From: Brucella haematophila
GTDB lineage: Bacteria > Pseudomonadota > Alphaproteobacteria > Rhizobiales > Rhizobiaceae
Length of the DNA: 64,000 nt
Direction of reading: 5' to 3'
Assembly: GCF_005938105.1 (NCBI RefSeq)
Contig: NZ_VCPE01000013.1
Span: 62,001 to 126,000, forward strand
A model generated the notes under the pieces. It saw nothing but the letters and a program-made list of their open reading frames with translations. It did no database searches and was not told the DNA's origin. Positions 9,727 through 18,581 of this stretch are shown in pieces. The translations under genes were made by a program, and so were the position numbers. Position 1 is the first letter of the stretch; every line of letters begins with the position of its first letter.

Positions 9727-12700
9727 TTACTTCTTCATCTGCTCCTTGAGAGCCAGAAGCTTGGCGAACGGCGAATCGGGATCGATCCGTGCGGGGCGTT
9801 CCTGCTCGAAGCGCTTGTTGCCCTGCGATGCGCCGTGAGAAGCGCCATGCTCGCGCTTTGGCTGGCGGTCACGACCGCCGCCATCACGGGGCTTGCCCTT
9901 AAAGCCCTCGCGCTTGCCCTGACCTTCGCCGTCATGATTGTGACGCTTGTTCTTGTCGAAACGCTTGCCGCCACGTGCATTCTGCTCGTCACCGCCTTCG
10001 GACTTGCGCGCCTCGCCCTGCTGGCCGCGATTGTGCTGGCCACCATGACGCTGACGGTTGTTCTGTTCCTGATTGCGGTTACGACCTTCGAAACGGCCCT
10101 GACGCCACAGGAGAACCGGCTTTGGTTCTTCCGCGACCGCGTCACCGGCAGGTGCAGCGGCTTCGGCGACTGGAGCTTCCGCTGCTGGTGCTGGCTCTTC
10201 GGCCTTCACTTCAACAGCGACAACCGGTGCGGGCACAGGTTCTGCCGCAGGCACGGCAGGCTTTTCAGCTTCCGCCGCAACAGCGGAAACAGCAACACCT
10301 GCATCCTTGGCGGCAGCTTCGGCGGCAAAGGCATCCAGTTCCGCAAGCTTGGCCGCAACATCGGCTGCTTCCATCGCCTCATGGCGATAGCCCAGGCTCT
10401 TGAGGATTTCTTCCATGTCTTCGGTGGTCGCACCGAGGATCGACATCATGGCAGGCGTGACGATGAAACGTCCGCCGTCATAAGCGCCATCCGGACGAGC
10501 ACCCGAGCCCGGACGCCAGGCCAGAGCCGGACGGATGAGATCAGCAAGACGTTCCAGAATGTCGATACGAACCGCACGACGGCCAAGCACGCGATAGCCT
10601 GCCAGACGGTAGAACATCGGATCGAAAGCCGGATCGACGACAACCGACGTACGACCGGCAGCCAGAACATTGACCACATCGCCGTAGCCGGCACGCTCGC
10701 GACCATCGTTCTTCAAGGCCCAGAGCAGCGTGATGAGACCGGCAGGAGCCGGCTTCAGCAGCATGGGCATGAAGACGTGATAGGCACCGAAACGCACGCC
10801 GAGACGACGGAGCGCCGCACGCGAATCCTGATCGAGACCGCGTACTTCCTCCACCACCTCACGGCGCTGGAGAATACCGAGGTTCTCGACGATCTGGAAA
10901 GCCAGACCGCGCGTCATGCCGGTCAACGCGTCAGCGCCAGCCAGATCGGTCAGAGGCTTCAGAACGGTTTCGATGTGATGCGCCACGAAACGGTCGATGC
11001 GCGCAGCGACCTTGTCCCGTGCGGGACCGGTGAGCTGTTCGTCGGCAAGGATCACCGTGCGCGGCTTCAGAATGTCGTCACCTGCAACCAAAGTTGCGAC
11101 GGTCGCACCGACCCAGCGCAAGACACCGTCCGAACCAAGCGCGAAGTCTCCGTTGGGAGCAGCCGCAAAGCGCTCCGCACGGCGATCGAACTCGGCGGCC
11201 AGCGCCTTTTGCGCAGCCGTCTTCACTGCCTTCGCGTCCGGCCCCTCGGCCTGGACGTCGGCGGTGAAACGGAATCCTTCCAGTTGCCCAACATTGTGGC
11301 CTTCGACACTCACGTCTCCGGCCGGGCTGATTTCTGCTTCAAGCATGGCATTCTCTCTCAGGCGCCTCATAAGCACGCTTGTCCTGCGGTCTACAAAGCG
11401 TTTCGTCAACCTTTCATGCAGCGCGTCGGACAATCTGTCCTCTATTTCGCGCGTCTTTTCCTGCCAGTGTGTCGGATCGGCAAGCCATCCGGGCCTATGC
11501 GACACAAAAGTCCAGGTTCGAATTTGCGCCACGCGGTGCGACAGAGTGTCGATTTCCCCCTCTGTACTGTCGGCGCGGCGCACCTGTTCGCTCATATAAT
11601 CTTCATCGACGCTCCCTCGGCGCACTAGATCCTGATAGATAGACGCAATGATATCGGCATGTTGTGCCGGTGCGATCTTACGATAATCGGGAAGCGCACA
11701 GGCATCCCACAAAAGTTCAATACGCGCCGGTGTTGTCGCGAGGCGCACAATCTCTCCGTCTTTCGACAGATTTTCAAGCGCCTGCTGGTCAACAGCCGGC
11801 AAAGCCTTGGCCAGTCCCTCAACCGGGGCTGGTGTTTCCAGTGATCGGCGCAGTGCCTCAATCGACGAGAAGTCGAAACGCTCGGTGCGCCATTGCAGCA
11901 CTTTCACCGGATCGAAATTATGCGCTTCAACCCGTTCGACCAGTTCATCGTCGAAGGGCTGCACCTGCCCCGTCACGCCAAATGTGCCGTCGCGCAGATG
12001 GCGACCGGCGCGACCGGCGATCTGCCCCACTTCGGCAGGCGTGAGATCACGGAACTGGTAACCGTCAAACTTGCGGTTCTGCGCAAAGGCCACATGATCG
12101 ACATCGAGATTGAGTCCCATGCCGATGGCATCAGTCGCCACCAGAAAATCGACATCGCCGGACTGATAAAGCTCAACCTGCGCATTGCGCGTGCGCGGCG
12201 ACAAAGCGCCCATGACCACAGCAGCCCCGCCGCGCTGGCGACGGATCAGCTCGGCGATCGCATAAACCTCATCGGCGGAAAAAGCGACGATGGCCGAACG
12301 GTTCGGCAGGCGCGTGATCTTCTTGGAACCGGCATAAGCCAGATGCGACAGGCGCGGGCGCGTCACCACATTAATGCCGCGCAGAAGCTTTTCCAGAATG
12401 GCGCGCATGGTGGCGGCACCAAGCAGGAGCGTTTCCTGCCGTCCGCGCAGATGCAAAATGCGGTCTGTGAAAATATGTCCGCGTTCGAGATCGCCCGCGA
12501 GCTGCACCTCGTCGATGGCGACGAATGCCACATCGGTGCGGCGTGGCATGGCTTCAACAGTGCAAACGGAATAACGCGCTGTGGGCGGGACGATCTTTTC
12601 CTCGCCGGTGACCAGCGCGACATTGGCCACGCCGACCCGTTCTACGACACGATTATAGACCTCGCGCGCCAGAAGGCGCAGCGGCAGGCCGATCATGCCG

Positions 12701-12825
12701 CTCCCGTGCGACAGCATACGCTCGATTGCGAGATGGGTTTTGCCGGTATTGGTTGGCCCCAGCACCGCAGTCACGTCGCGGCCGCTCAGGGTCAGCGGCA
12801 AATCATGGGCAGGGCGTTGATTCAT
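9727..12825 (-). CDS. SUV3-like helicase with long disordered C-terminus
   Basis: 1032-residue superfamily 2 helicase resembling SUV3, likely an RNA helicase. Walker A GPTNTGKT is at about residues 20-27, the Walker B-type DEVQ motif in FVAIDEVQLAGD is near 110, and the helicase C-terminal domain ends with QIAGRAGRHLRDGTFG near 275. The last 200 residues change character: an Ala/Pro/Glu-rich linker, then an Arg/Asn/Gln/Gly/Lys-rich tail (GRNRNQEQNNRQRHGGQ) typical of disordered RNA-binding segments. The ATG at 12825 has a weak ribosome binding site. It is co-transcribed with the S4 protein and preceded by an unusual leader. Confidence 0.9.
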   Translation of the reverse strand: MNQRPAHDLPLTLSGRDVTAVLGPTNTGKTHLAIERMLSHGSGMIGLPLRLLAREVYNRVVERVGVANVALVTGEEKIVPPTARYSVCTVEAMPRRTDVAFVAIDEVQLAGDLERGHIFTDRILHLRGRQETLLLGAATMRAILEKLLRGINVVTRPRLSHLAYAGSKKITRLPNRSAIVAFSADEVYAIAELIRRQRGGAAVVMGALSPRTRNAQVELYQSGDVDFLVATDAIGMGLNLDVDHVAFAQNRKFDGYQFRDLTPAEVGQIAGRAGRHLRDGTFGVTGQVQPFDDELVERVEAHNFDPVKVLQWRTERFDFSSIEALRRSLETPAPVEGLAKALPAVDQQALENLSKDGEIVRLATTPARIELLWDACALPDYRKIAPAQHADIIASIYQDLVRRGSVDEDYMSEQVRRADSTEGEIDTLSHRVAQIRTWTFVSHRPGWLADPTHWQEKTREIEDRLSDALHERLTKRFVDRRTSVLMRRLRENAMLEAEISPAGDVSVEGHNVGQLEGFRFTADVQAEGPDAKAVKTAAQKALAAEFDRRAERFAAAPNGDFALGSDGVLRWVGATVATLVAGDDILKPRTVILADEQLTGPARDKVAARIDRFVAHHIETVLKPLTDLAGADALTGMTRGLAFQIVENLGILQRREVVEEVRGLDQDSRAALRRLGVRFGAYHVFMPMLLKPAPAGLITLLWALKNDGRERAGYGDVVNVLAAGRTSVVVDPAFDPMFYRLAGYRVLGRRAVRIDILERLADLIRPALAWRPGSGARPDGAYDGGRFIVTPAMMSILGATTEDMEEILKSLGYRHEAMEAADVAAKLAELDAFAAEAAAKDAGVAVSAVAAEAEKPAVPAAEPVPAPVVAVEVKAEEPAPAAEAPVAEAAAPAGDAVAEEPKPVLLWRQGRFEGRNRNQEQNNRQRHGGQHNRGQQGEARKSEGGDEQNARGGKRFDKNKRHNHDGEGQGKREGFKGKPRDGGGRDRQPKREHGASHGASQGNKRFEQERPARIDPDSPFAKLLALKEQMKK

Positions 12826-13028
12826 GCCAATAATAGAATTCCCGGTGCAGGCACCCCAACATGCAATTGGGAGGCCGATTGTCGTGTCTTGCGATAGCAC
12901 TATACGACCTTGGCCGAAAGCGCTCCTGTTAAGTTTGAACCACCCGCGATTTTAAAATAGGCAGCCCGATATTTTTTACAAATGGTCAATCTTCGCGAAC
13001 GACCCGATTTAACGAATAGAACGACTCT

Positions 13029-13185
13029 GGAACGAATCGGCTACGAATCGCTGACTCTGATTCCTTCGCCTTTTGTTCACGGCAACATATGGTAACCGGA
13101 TTGTCGATAGCCACCATATGCTGAATCTCATAGATGCGACGTCCCGATATAAACAGAACAGAACGCCATCGCCGTTAACTTTTGC
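13029..13185. repeat. Diverged duplicated block, copy 1
   Basis: Aligns with 13311-13468 at an offset of 280-283 bp. The first 27 bp are nearly identical; the rest is patchy but collinear. It includes an inverted repeat CATATGGT...ACCATATG (13086-13120). Confidence 0.7.
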
Positions 13186-13310
13186 CAGAAGTGCGTCAAC
13201 AGCCAATGACAGCACTTTGAGCAGTTTAAAGAAAACTTAACAATTCCTAATAGTTGGTTATCGAAAATCAAGCCGTGAAAGCCATTTTCGTTAACCTTCA
13301 GGCCAAAGCC

Positions 13311-13468
13311 GGAACGAATCGGCGACGAATCGGTGATTCATCAATTTTCTCTCTTTGTTCTCACCACATCTGGTAGGCTTTCACCAAAGCGCACCATATT
13401 GGAACATCGATTGACACAACGATAGCCCCGAAAACCGGACAGAGAAGCGGTTTGGCGTTAACCTTTGA
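13311..13468. repeat. Diverged duplicated block, copy 2
   Basis: Second copy of the block at 13029-13185, starting with the same GGAACGAATCGGC element and ending with GTTAAC. Confidence 0.7.
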
Positions 13469-13526
13469 GCGGTTTGCCGGAATGCTCCCCGACTGCATTC
13501 GCCATCAAGCCTGTCATTGCGGACAT

Positions 13527-13560
13527 AAAAAGGCAGGCTGCGGAAACCCACAGCCTGCCC
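13527..13560 (-). terminator. Terminator of acetyl-CoA acetyltransferase gene
   Basis: GGCAGGCTG (13532-13540) and CAGCCTGCC (13551-13559) form a 9-bp stem, followed on the minus strand by five Ts, 30 bp past the stop codon. Confidence 0.9.
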
Positions 13561-13589
13561 GAAAGATAAAGCCAGTTGGGATGCGCGGA

Positions 13590-14900
<1,311 letters not shown>

Positions 14901-14960
14901 TTAGCGGGTGCGGATCATCCGCCAGACGCTAAAATGGCTGCATTGAAACAGGAGGTTCCC

Positions 14961-15392
14961 ATGGTCCAACTCACGCTCGATCAGGCCAATTCCATCATCG
15001 CAACAGCCTTTGCCAAGGCCGCTGATCTGAAGCTCAAGCCGCTTGCCGTCTCGGTTTTCGATGCAGGTGGCAATCTCAAGGCGTTCCAGCGCCAGGACGG
15101 CACATCGATCCTCCGCTTCGAGATCGCATCCGGCAAGGCCTTTGGCGCTCTGGCGGTCGGGACTGGCTCGCGCTGGCTGCACAATCAGGCAAAGGATCGC
15201 CCGCATTTTCTGGAAGGCCTCTCCGGCGTTTCCGGCGGCAAAATCGTTCCAGTACCTGGCGGCGTCATCATCAAGAATAGCGATGGAGAAATTGTAGGCG
15301 CCGTCGGCGTTTCCGGAGATACGTCAGACAATGACGAAGCAGTCGCCATTGCCGGTATAGAAAAGGCCGGCTTCACAGCAGATGCAGGCTGA
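14961..15392 (+). CDS. GlcG/HbpS-family heme-binding-like protein
   Basis: 143-residue GlcG/HbpS-type protein. The family motifs AVSVFDAGGNLKAFQRQDG (near residue 33) and GGVIIKNSDGEIVGAVGVSG (near 103) are clear. Members bind small ligands such as heme or cobalamin precursors, and many are uncharacterised. The ATG at 14961 has GGAGG 6 nt upstream. It is a single gene with its own terminator and no glycolate genes nearby, so no specific role is assigned. Confidence 0.85.
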   Translation: MVQLTLDQANSIIATAFAKAADLKLKPLAVSVFDAGGNLKAFQRQDGTSILRFEIASGKAFGALAVGTGSRWLHNQAKDRPHFLEGLSGVSGGKIVPVPGGVIIKNSDGEIVGAVGVSGDTSDNDEAVAIAGIEKAGFTADAG

Positions 15393-15402
15393 GCCTAAAA
15401 TG

Positions 15403-15437
15403 AGAAAGGCCGCGAAATAATCGCGGCCTTCATTTTT
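15403..15437. terminator. Terminator after GlcG-like gene
   Basis: AAGGCCGCGA (15406-15415), loop AATAA and TCGCGGCCTT (15421-15430) form a perfect 10-bp stem followed by ATTTTTT. It may also serve the convergent small gene. Confidence 0.92.
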
Positions 15438-15443
15438 TATCTG

Positions 15444-15644
15444 TCATCGCAAGTTCTTGTGGGCGAAATGCACTATAGCCCTTGCGCTATTTTCATCTAA
15501 CTTCCCGTCAAGATTAGGTGTGTCAGACATATATTTCGAGAAGTTATCTTTATAGTCTGCACTATCTATTACATTAAATAAAGAATACGCAGACCTAAAA
15601 GAAACACCGGAGTTTAATATAATTGCCTTGATGATATCATCCAT
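15444..15644 (-). CDS. Small AT-rich orphan protein
   Basis: 66-residue hypothetical protein without signal peptide or membrane segment, rich in Asp, Asn and Ser (MDDIIKAIILNSGVSFRSAY). It is preceded by AAGGGTGG at about 6 nt from the ATG. Its base composition is far more AT-rich than the neighbouring core genes, as is the whole 15431-15830 stretch, suggesting foreign origin. I do not recognise a family. The gene call rests on the ribosome binding site and uninterrupted frame only. Confidence 0.5.
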   Translation of the reverse strand: MDDIIKAIILNSGVSFRSAYSLFNVIDSADYKDNFSKYMSDTPNLDGKLDENSARAIVHFAHKNLR

Positions 15645-15789
15645 TGATAGCCACCCTTAATTAAATTTATAACAAACAATACTTTTCAAGGACTACATTA
15701 AGGCGAAAAAATGTCCGGTCACTTTAAGGTGGCTTGCGTCCGGCGATTTATTCTTTGTTTCTCTAAAATTCCGAAAGATAATAAAAGAA

Positions 15790-15826
15790 AACGCCGCTTC
15801 CGGTTTCCCGGAAACGGCGTTTTTTT
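15790..15826 (-). terminator. Terminator of rpmF
   Basis: ACGCCG (15791-15796) pairs with CGGCGT (15815-15820) around an inner TTCCGG/CCGGAA stem, with a T-rich tail on the minus strand. Confidence 0.85.
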
Positions 15827-15866
15827 GAAACGTGTCTGCTAGGCTGCGGGAACCGCAGCGTCAGAC

Positions 15867-16046
15867 CTATTCCTTAGCTTCGAGGACCTGACGGCCGCGA
15901 TACATACCGCTCTTCAGATCGATATGATGCGGACGACGAAGTTCGCCCGAGTTCTTGTCCTCGACATAGGTCGGGGCCTTCAGAGCGTCAGCCGAACGGC
16001 GCATGCCGCGCTTCGACGGAGACGTTTTTCTTTTAGGTACTGCCAT
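15867..16046 (-). CDS. rpmF: 50S ribosomal protein L32
   Basis: 59-residue large-subunit ribosomal protein, full length for the family. It starts [20 protein letters not shown] and continues with the alphaproteobacterial form ([20 protein letters not shown]). No zinc cysteines are present, as is usual for this branch. The stop is TAG at 15867-15869. It is followed by a strong terminator. Confidence 0.97.
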   Translation of the reverse strand: MAVPKRKTSPSKRGMRRSADALKAPTYVEDKNSGELRRPHHIDLKSGMYRGRQVLEAKE

Positions 16047-16196
16047 GGATCCAGCTCCACTGATCGGTCAATAAACGTCCGGCACGGCCCCGGTGGAGCC
16101 TGTCACAGCGGACAAAATTCCGGAAAGTCAGGTGCCTATACACGCTCTTGCGGGCTTTGACCAGTCGGAGTCTGATCTTTTTTTCATGACTCGCAT

Positions 16197-16964
16197 TTAT
16201 TGTACGCAGGTCACATAGGGACCAGAGCGTACCGCACGACCGGCAACGATCCGCGCGATGCGCTGCATGTTGCGCGTCGGCTTGGCCGGATTGCGCAGCG
16301 CCGGATTGGGTAGCGTCACAGCCAGAAGCGCTGCCTGCTGAGTATTCAGCTTTGCCGCCGGTCGCTTGAAATAATGCTGTGCGGCGGCTTCAATACCATA
16401 AATGCCTGGGCCCCACTCGGCAATGTTCAGATAGATCTCCATGATCCGGCGCTTCGACAGGATCGCATCGGCAGCCAGCGCCAACGGAAATTCCAGCCCC
16501 TTGCGGATGAAAGAGCGGCCATTCCACAGGAAGAGATTCTTCACTGTCTGCATGGTGATGGTGGAAGCGCCCCGGCTTGGGCCGCCTTCGCCGGCATCAT
16601 CGAGTACAATGCTCAACTGATGCCAGTCCACACCGCCATGGCTGCAAAACTGGCCGTCCTCAGCCATCATCACCGCATTGATCACGTTGGGCGAAATATC
16701 GTCGATGCTCACCCAGCGTCGATCGACATTCTGCAACAGGACATAGTCCTTCACCATGAGCATCGAGACAGGGCGCACGAAAGGGATTGAATAGACGAGG
16801 AGGAGAAAGAGCGGCAACACCGCCAGCACCAGCAAAACGCGGAACGCCAGAATAATCCGGCGTCCCCACACGGGATCGGCCAGATAACTGCGCCCGTTTT
16901 TGCTCTTCAAGATGATTTTGGCCACGTCCACCGCCTGATGTACTCCCCCAGCGACATAAACCAT
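16197..16964 (-). CDS. mtgA: Monofunctional biosynthetic peptidoglycan transglycosylase
   Basis: 255-residue GT51 glycosyltransferase that polymerises lipid II into glycan strands at the inner membrane. One N-terminal membrane segment lies at about residues 36-62. Family motifs follow: AEDGQFCSHGGVDWHQL, with the catalytic Glu, then RGASTITMQTVKNLFLW and KRRIMEIYLNIAEWG. There is no transpeptidase domain. The ribosome binding site is weak. It sits upstream of rpmF on the same strand, but the gap of about 150 bp suggests separate transcription. Confidence 0.94.
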   Translation of the reverse strand: MVYVAGGVHQAVDVAKIILKSKNGRSYLADPVWGRRIILAFRVLLVLAVLPLFLLLVYSIPFVRPVSMLMVKDYVLLQNVDRRWVSIDDISPNVINAVMMAEDGQFCSHGGVDWHQLSIVLDDAGEGGPSRGASTITMQTVKNLFLWNGRSFIRKGLEFPLALAADAILSKRRIMEIYLNIAEWGPGIYGIEAAAQHYFKRPAAKLNTQQAALLAVTLPNPALRNPAKPTRNMQRIARIVAGRAVRSGPYVTCVQ

Positions 16965-17097
16965 TCTTTAATAATATAGAACCCGATTCCATAATCCTGC
17001 GTTGGAAACAAGCCGGAAACATATCGTTTGATGACCGTCTGATGAAAAAGCCTGTGCTGATCGATATGCCCAGTTGACCAAATTAGCGCTTTCGTCC

Positions 17098-18024
17098 ATG
17101 CCGATCATCATGGAACATGTGACTGTCGAATTCACCGATGCTCTGAACCGTCGCGCCCACGAAGTGGAAACGATGCTGATCGGGCTTCTTGACGAGCGCC
17201 TGCGCAGCGGTGAGATCGCCCGTCCGGAACGGCTGATCGCCGCCATGCGTCATGGCGTGCTGAATGGCGGTAAAAGACTGCGTCCGTTCCTGGTTGTGGA
17301 AAGTGCTGCATTGTTCGGCAAGAGCGGCGATGCCGTCCTGCGGGTCGCGGCAGCGCTGGAATGCATCCATTGCTATTCGCTCGTTCACGACGATCTTCCC
17401 GCCATGGACGACGATGATCTGCGTCGTGGCCAGCCAACGGTGCACAAAGCCTTTGACGAAGCGGCTGCGATTCTCGCGGGCGACAGCCTTCTTACCTATG
17501 CATTCGACATTGTCGCTTCTGACGAGACCGATCTCGATCCGTCCGTGCGCGTACAACTGGTCTCCGCCCTCGCCCGTGCTTCCGGCCTTGGCGGCATGGC
17601 AGGCGGACAGGCCCTAGACCTGATGGCCGAGACAAAAAAGCCGGACGAAGCCGGTATCATCACGCTTCAGGCGATGAAGACCGGCGCGCTGATCCGCTTT
17701 GCCTGCGAGGCAGGAGCCATCATCGCCGACGCCTCCCGCGAGGATCGCGAACGCATGGCAGAGTTCGGTTCAGCCATCGGCCTTGCTTTCCAGCTTGCCG
17801 ACGACCTTCTGGACGTGACGGCAGACGCCGCTGCAATGGGCAAGGCAACCGGCAAGGATGCTGCTGCCGGCAAGGCAACCCTTGTGGCGCTGCACGGCAT
17901 CGACTGGACGCGCAAGCAACTGTCAGGTCTCGTGGCTCAGGCGGAAAGCCTGCTTGCTCCTTTCGGCAAGGATGCCGATATTCTCAAGCAGGCTGCACGC
18001 TTCATCGCCGAACGCCAGAGCTGA
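17098..18024 (+). CDS. ispA: Polyprenyl (farnesyl/geranylgeranyl) diphosphate synthase
   Basis: 308-residue trans-prenyltransferase that extends DMAPP with IPP. The first aspartate-rich motif is DDLPAMDDDD (about 98-107), the second is DDLLD (near 237), and GGKRLRPFL (58-66) binds IPP. The FARM with two residues between aspartate pairs is the short-chain FPP/GGPP type. The start is uncertain: TTG at 17074, ATG at 17098 or ATG at 17110, none with a strong ribosome binding site. It converges on the HxlR gene with 3 bp between stops. Confidence 0.9.
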   Translation: MPIIMEHVTVEFTDALNRRAHEVETMLIGLLDERLRSGEIARPERLIAAMRHGVLNGGKRLRPFLVVESAALFGKSGDAVLRVAAALECIHCYSLVHDDLPAMDDDDLRRGQPTVHKAFDEAAAILAGDSLLTYAFDIVASDETDLDPSVRVQLVSALARASGLGGMAGGQALDLMAETKKPDEAGIITLQAMKTGALIRFACEAGAIIADASREDRERMAEFGSAIGLAFQLADDLLDVTADAAAMGKATGKDAAAGKATLVALHGIDWTRKQLSGLVAQAESLLAPFGKDADILKQAARFIAERQS

Positions 18025-18027
18025 TAC

Positions 18028-18486
18028 TCAAAGATCATCTTCCCGGACCTTGATCAGAACGACATCATCGACAGAAAGTATGCGCCCATCCTGCGCGCGC
18101 ACGTCGAGCTTTGCAATGTTCTGACCAGACACGCTGTCGACCAGTCGTGAATGCGGCTCCTCCGGCGCAAACAGATGCTTCTCGCCCCATTGCCGCAAGG
18201 CGACCACGACCGGCAAAAGATCGCGCCCTTTCGCAGTCAGCACATATTCCTGATGCGCACCGCCATTGGGATCAGGCACGCTTTCCAGAATACCCTCGCC
18301 GGTCAGCTTGCGCAGACGCTCGGCCAGAATATTGCGCGCGATACCCAGATTTTTCTGAAAGGCGCTGAAGCGTGTCACGCCGTCAAAAGCCTCCCGCACG
18401 ATCAGCAGCGACCACCAGTCACCAATCACGTCCAGTGCCCGCGCACTGGGGCAATAGTCGCCTTTCAGGCTCTTCTTGCGAACCAT
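18028..18486 (-). CDS. HxlR-family transcriptional regulator
   Basis: 152-residue winged helix-turn-helix protein of the HxlR type: CPSARALDVIGDWWSLLIVREA opens the domain, followed by RFSAFQKNLGIARNILAERLRKLTGEGIL. It is divergent from an MFS exporter across 95 bp, the usual layout for a local repressor that responds to an efflux substrate or redox signal. The ATG at 18486 is preferred because GGAG lies 5 nt before it; an ATG 5 codons upstream is possible. The first Cys (CPSARALD) is conserved in redox- or electrophile-sensing members. Confidence 0.9.
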   Translation of the reverse strand: MVRKKSLKGDYCPSARALDVIGDWWSLLIVREAFDGVTRFSAFQKNLGIARNILAERLRKLTGEGILESVPDPNGGAHQEYVLTAKGRDLLPVVVALRQWGEKHLFAPEEPHSRLVDSVSGQNIAKLDVRAQDGRILSVDDVVLIKVREDDL

Positions 18487-18504
18487 CTTCACTCCATTCA
18501 TTCA

Positions 18505-18562
18505 ATTTGGTTGCAATATAAAACTTATTTCGCTACAAGCAAAATGGTTTCATTTTAAAACC
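18505..18562. promoter_or_regulatory. Candidate HxlR operator region
   Basis: Two similar 16-bp elements, GGTTGCAATATAAAAC (18509-18524) and GGTTTCATTTTAAAAC (18546-18561), lie 37 bp apart between the divergent regulator and transporter. The second is also a GGTTT...AAACC inverted repeat. Confidence 0.5.
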
Positions 18563-18581
18563 AAAATTGCTGGAGTTCATC

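Larger units (their letters stand above)
12826..13526 (-). promoter_or_regulatory. Long helicase leader with duplicated block, GANTC cluster and CtrA-like site
   Basis: About 700 bp with no coding gene, upstream of the helicase only, because the thiolase terminates at its right edge. Blocks 13029-13185 and 13311-13468 align at a constant offset of about 282 bp: the GGAACGAATCGGC element, TTTGTTC, ACAT-TGGTA, ACCATAT and GTTAAC all recur. Nine GANTC sites occur at 13023, 13034, 13045, 13053, 13059, 13123, 13316, 13327 and 13335. TTAA-N7-TTAAC, the CtrA full-site pattern, lies at 13226-13240. Confidence 0.65.

Noticed and set aside
9601-11628. 675-residue plus-strand open frame
   Set aside because: It is antisense to the helicase, has no family similarity or ribosome binding site, and arises from codon bias in the opposite GC-rich gene.
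12826-13526. Chromosomal replication origin
   Set aside because: CtrA-like and GANTC sites fit, but I see no DnaA boxes and none of the usual origin neighbours (hemE, gidAB, parAB).
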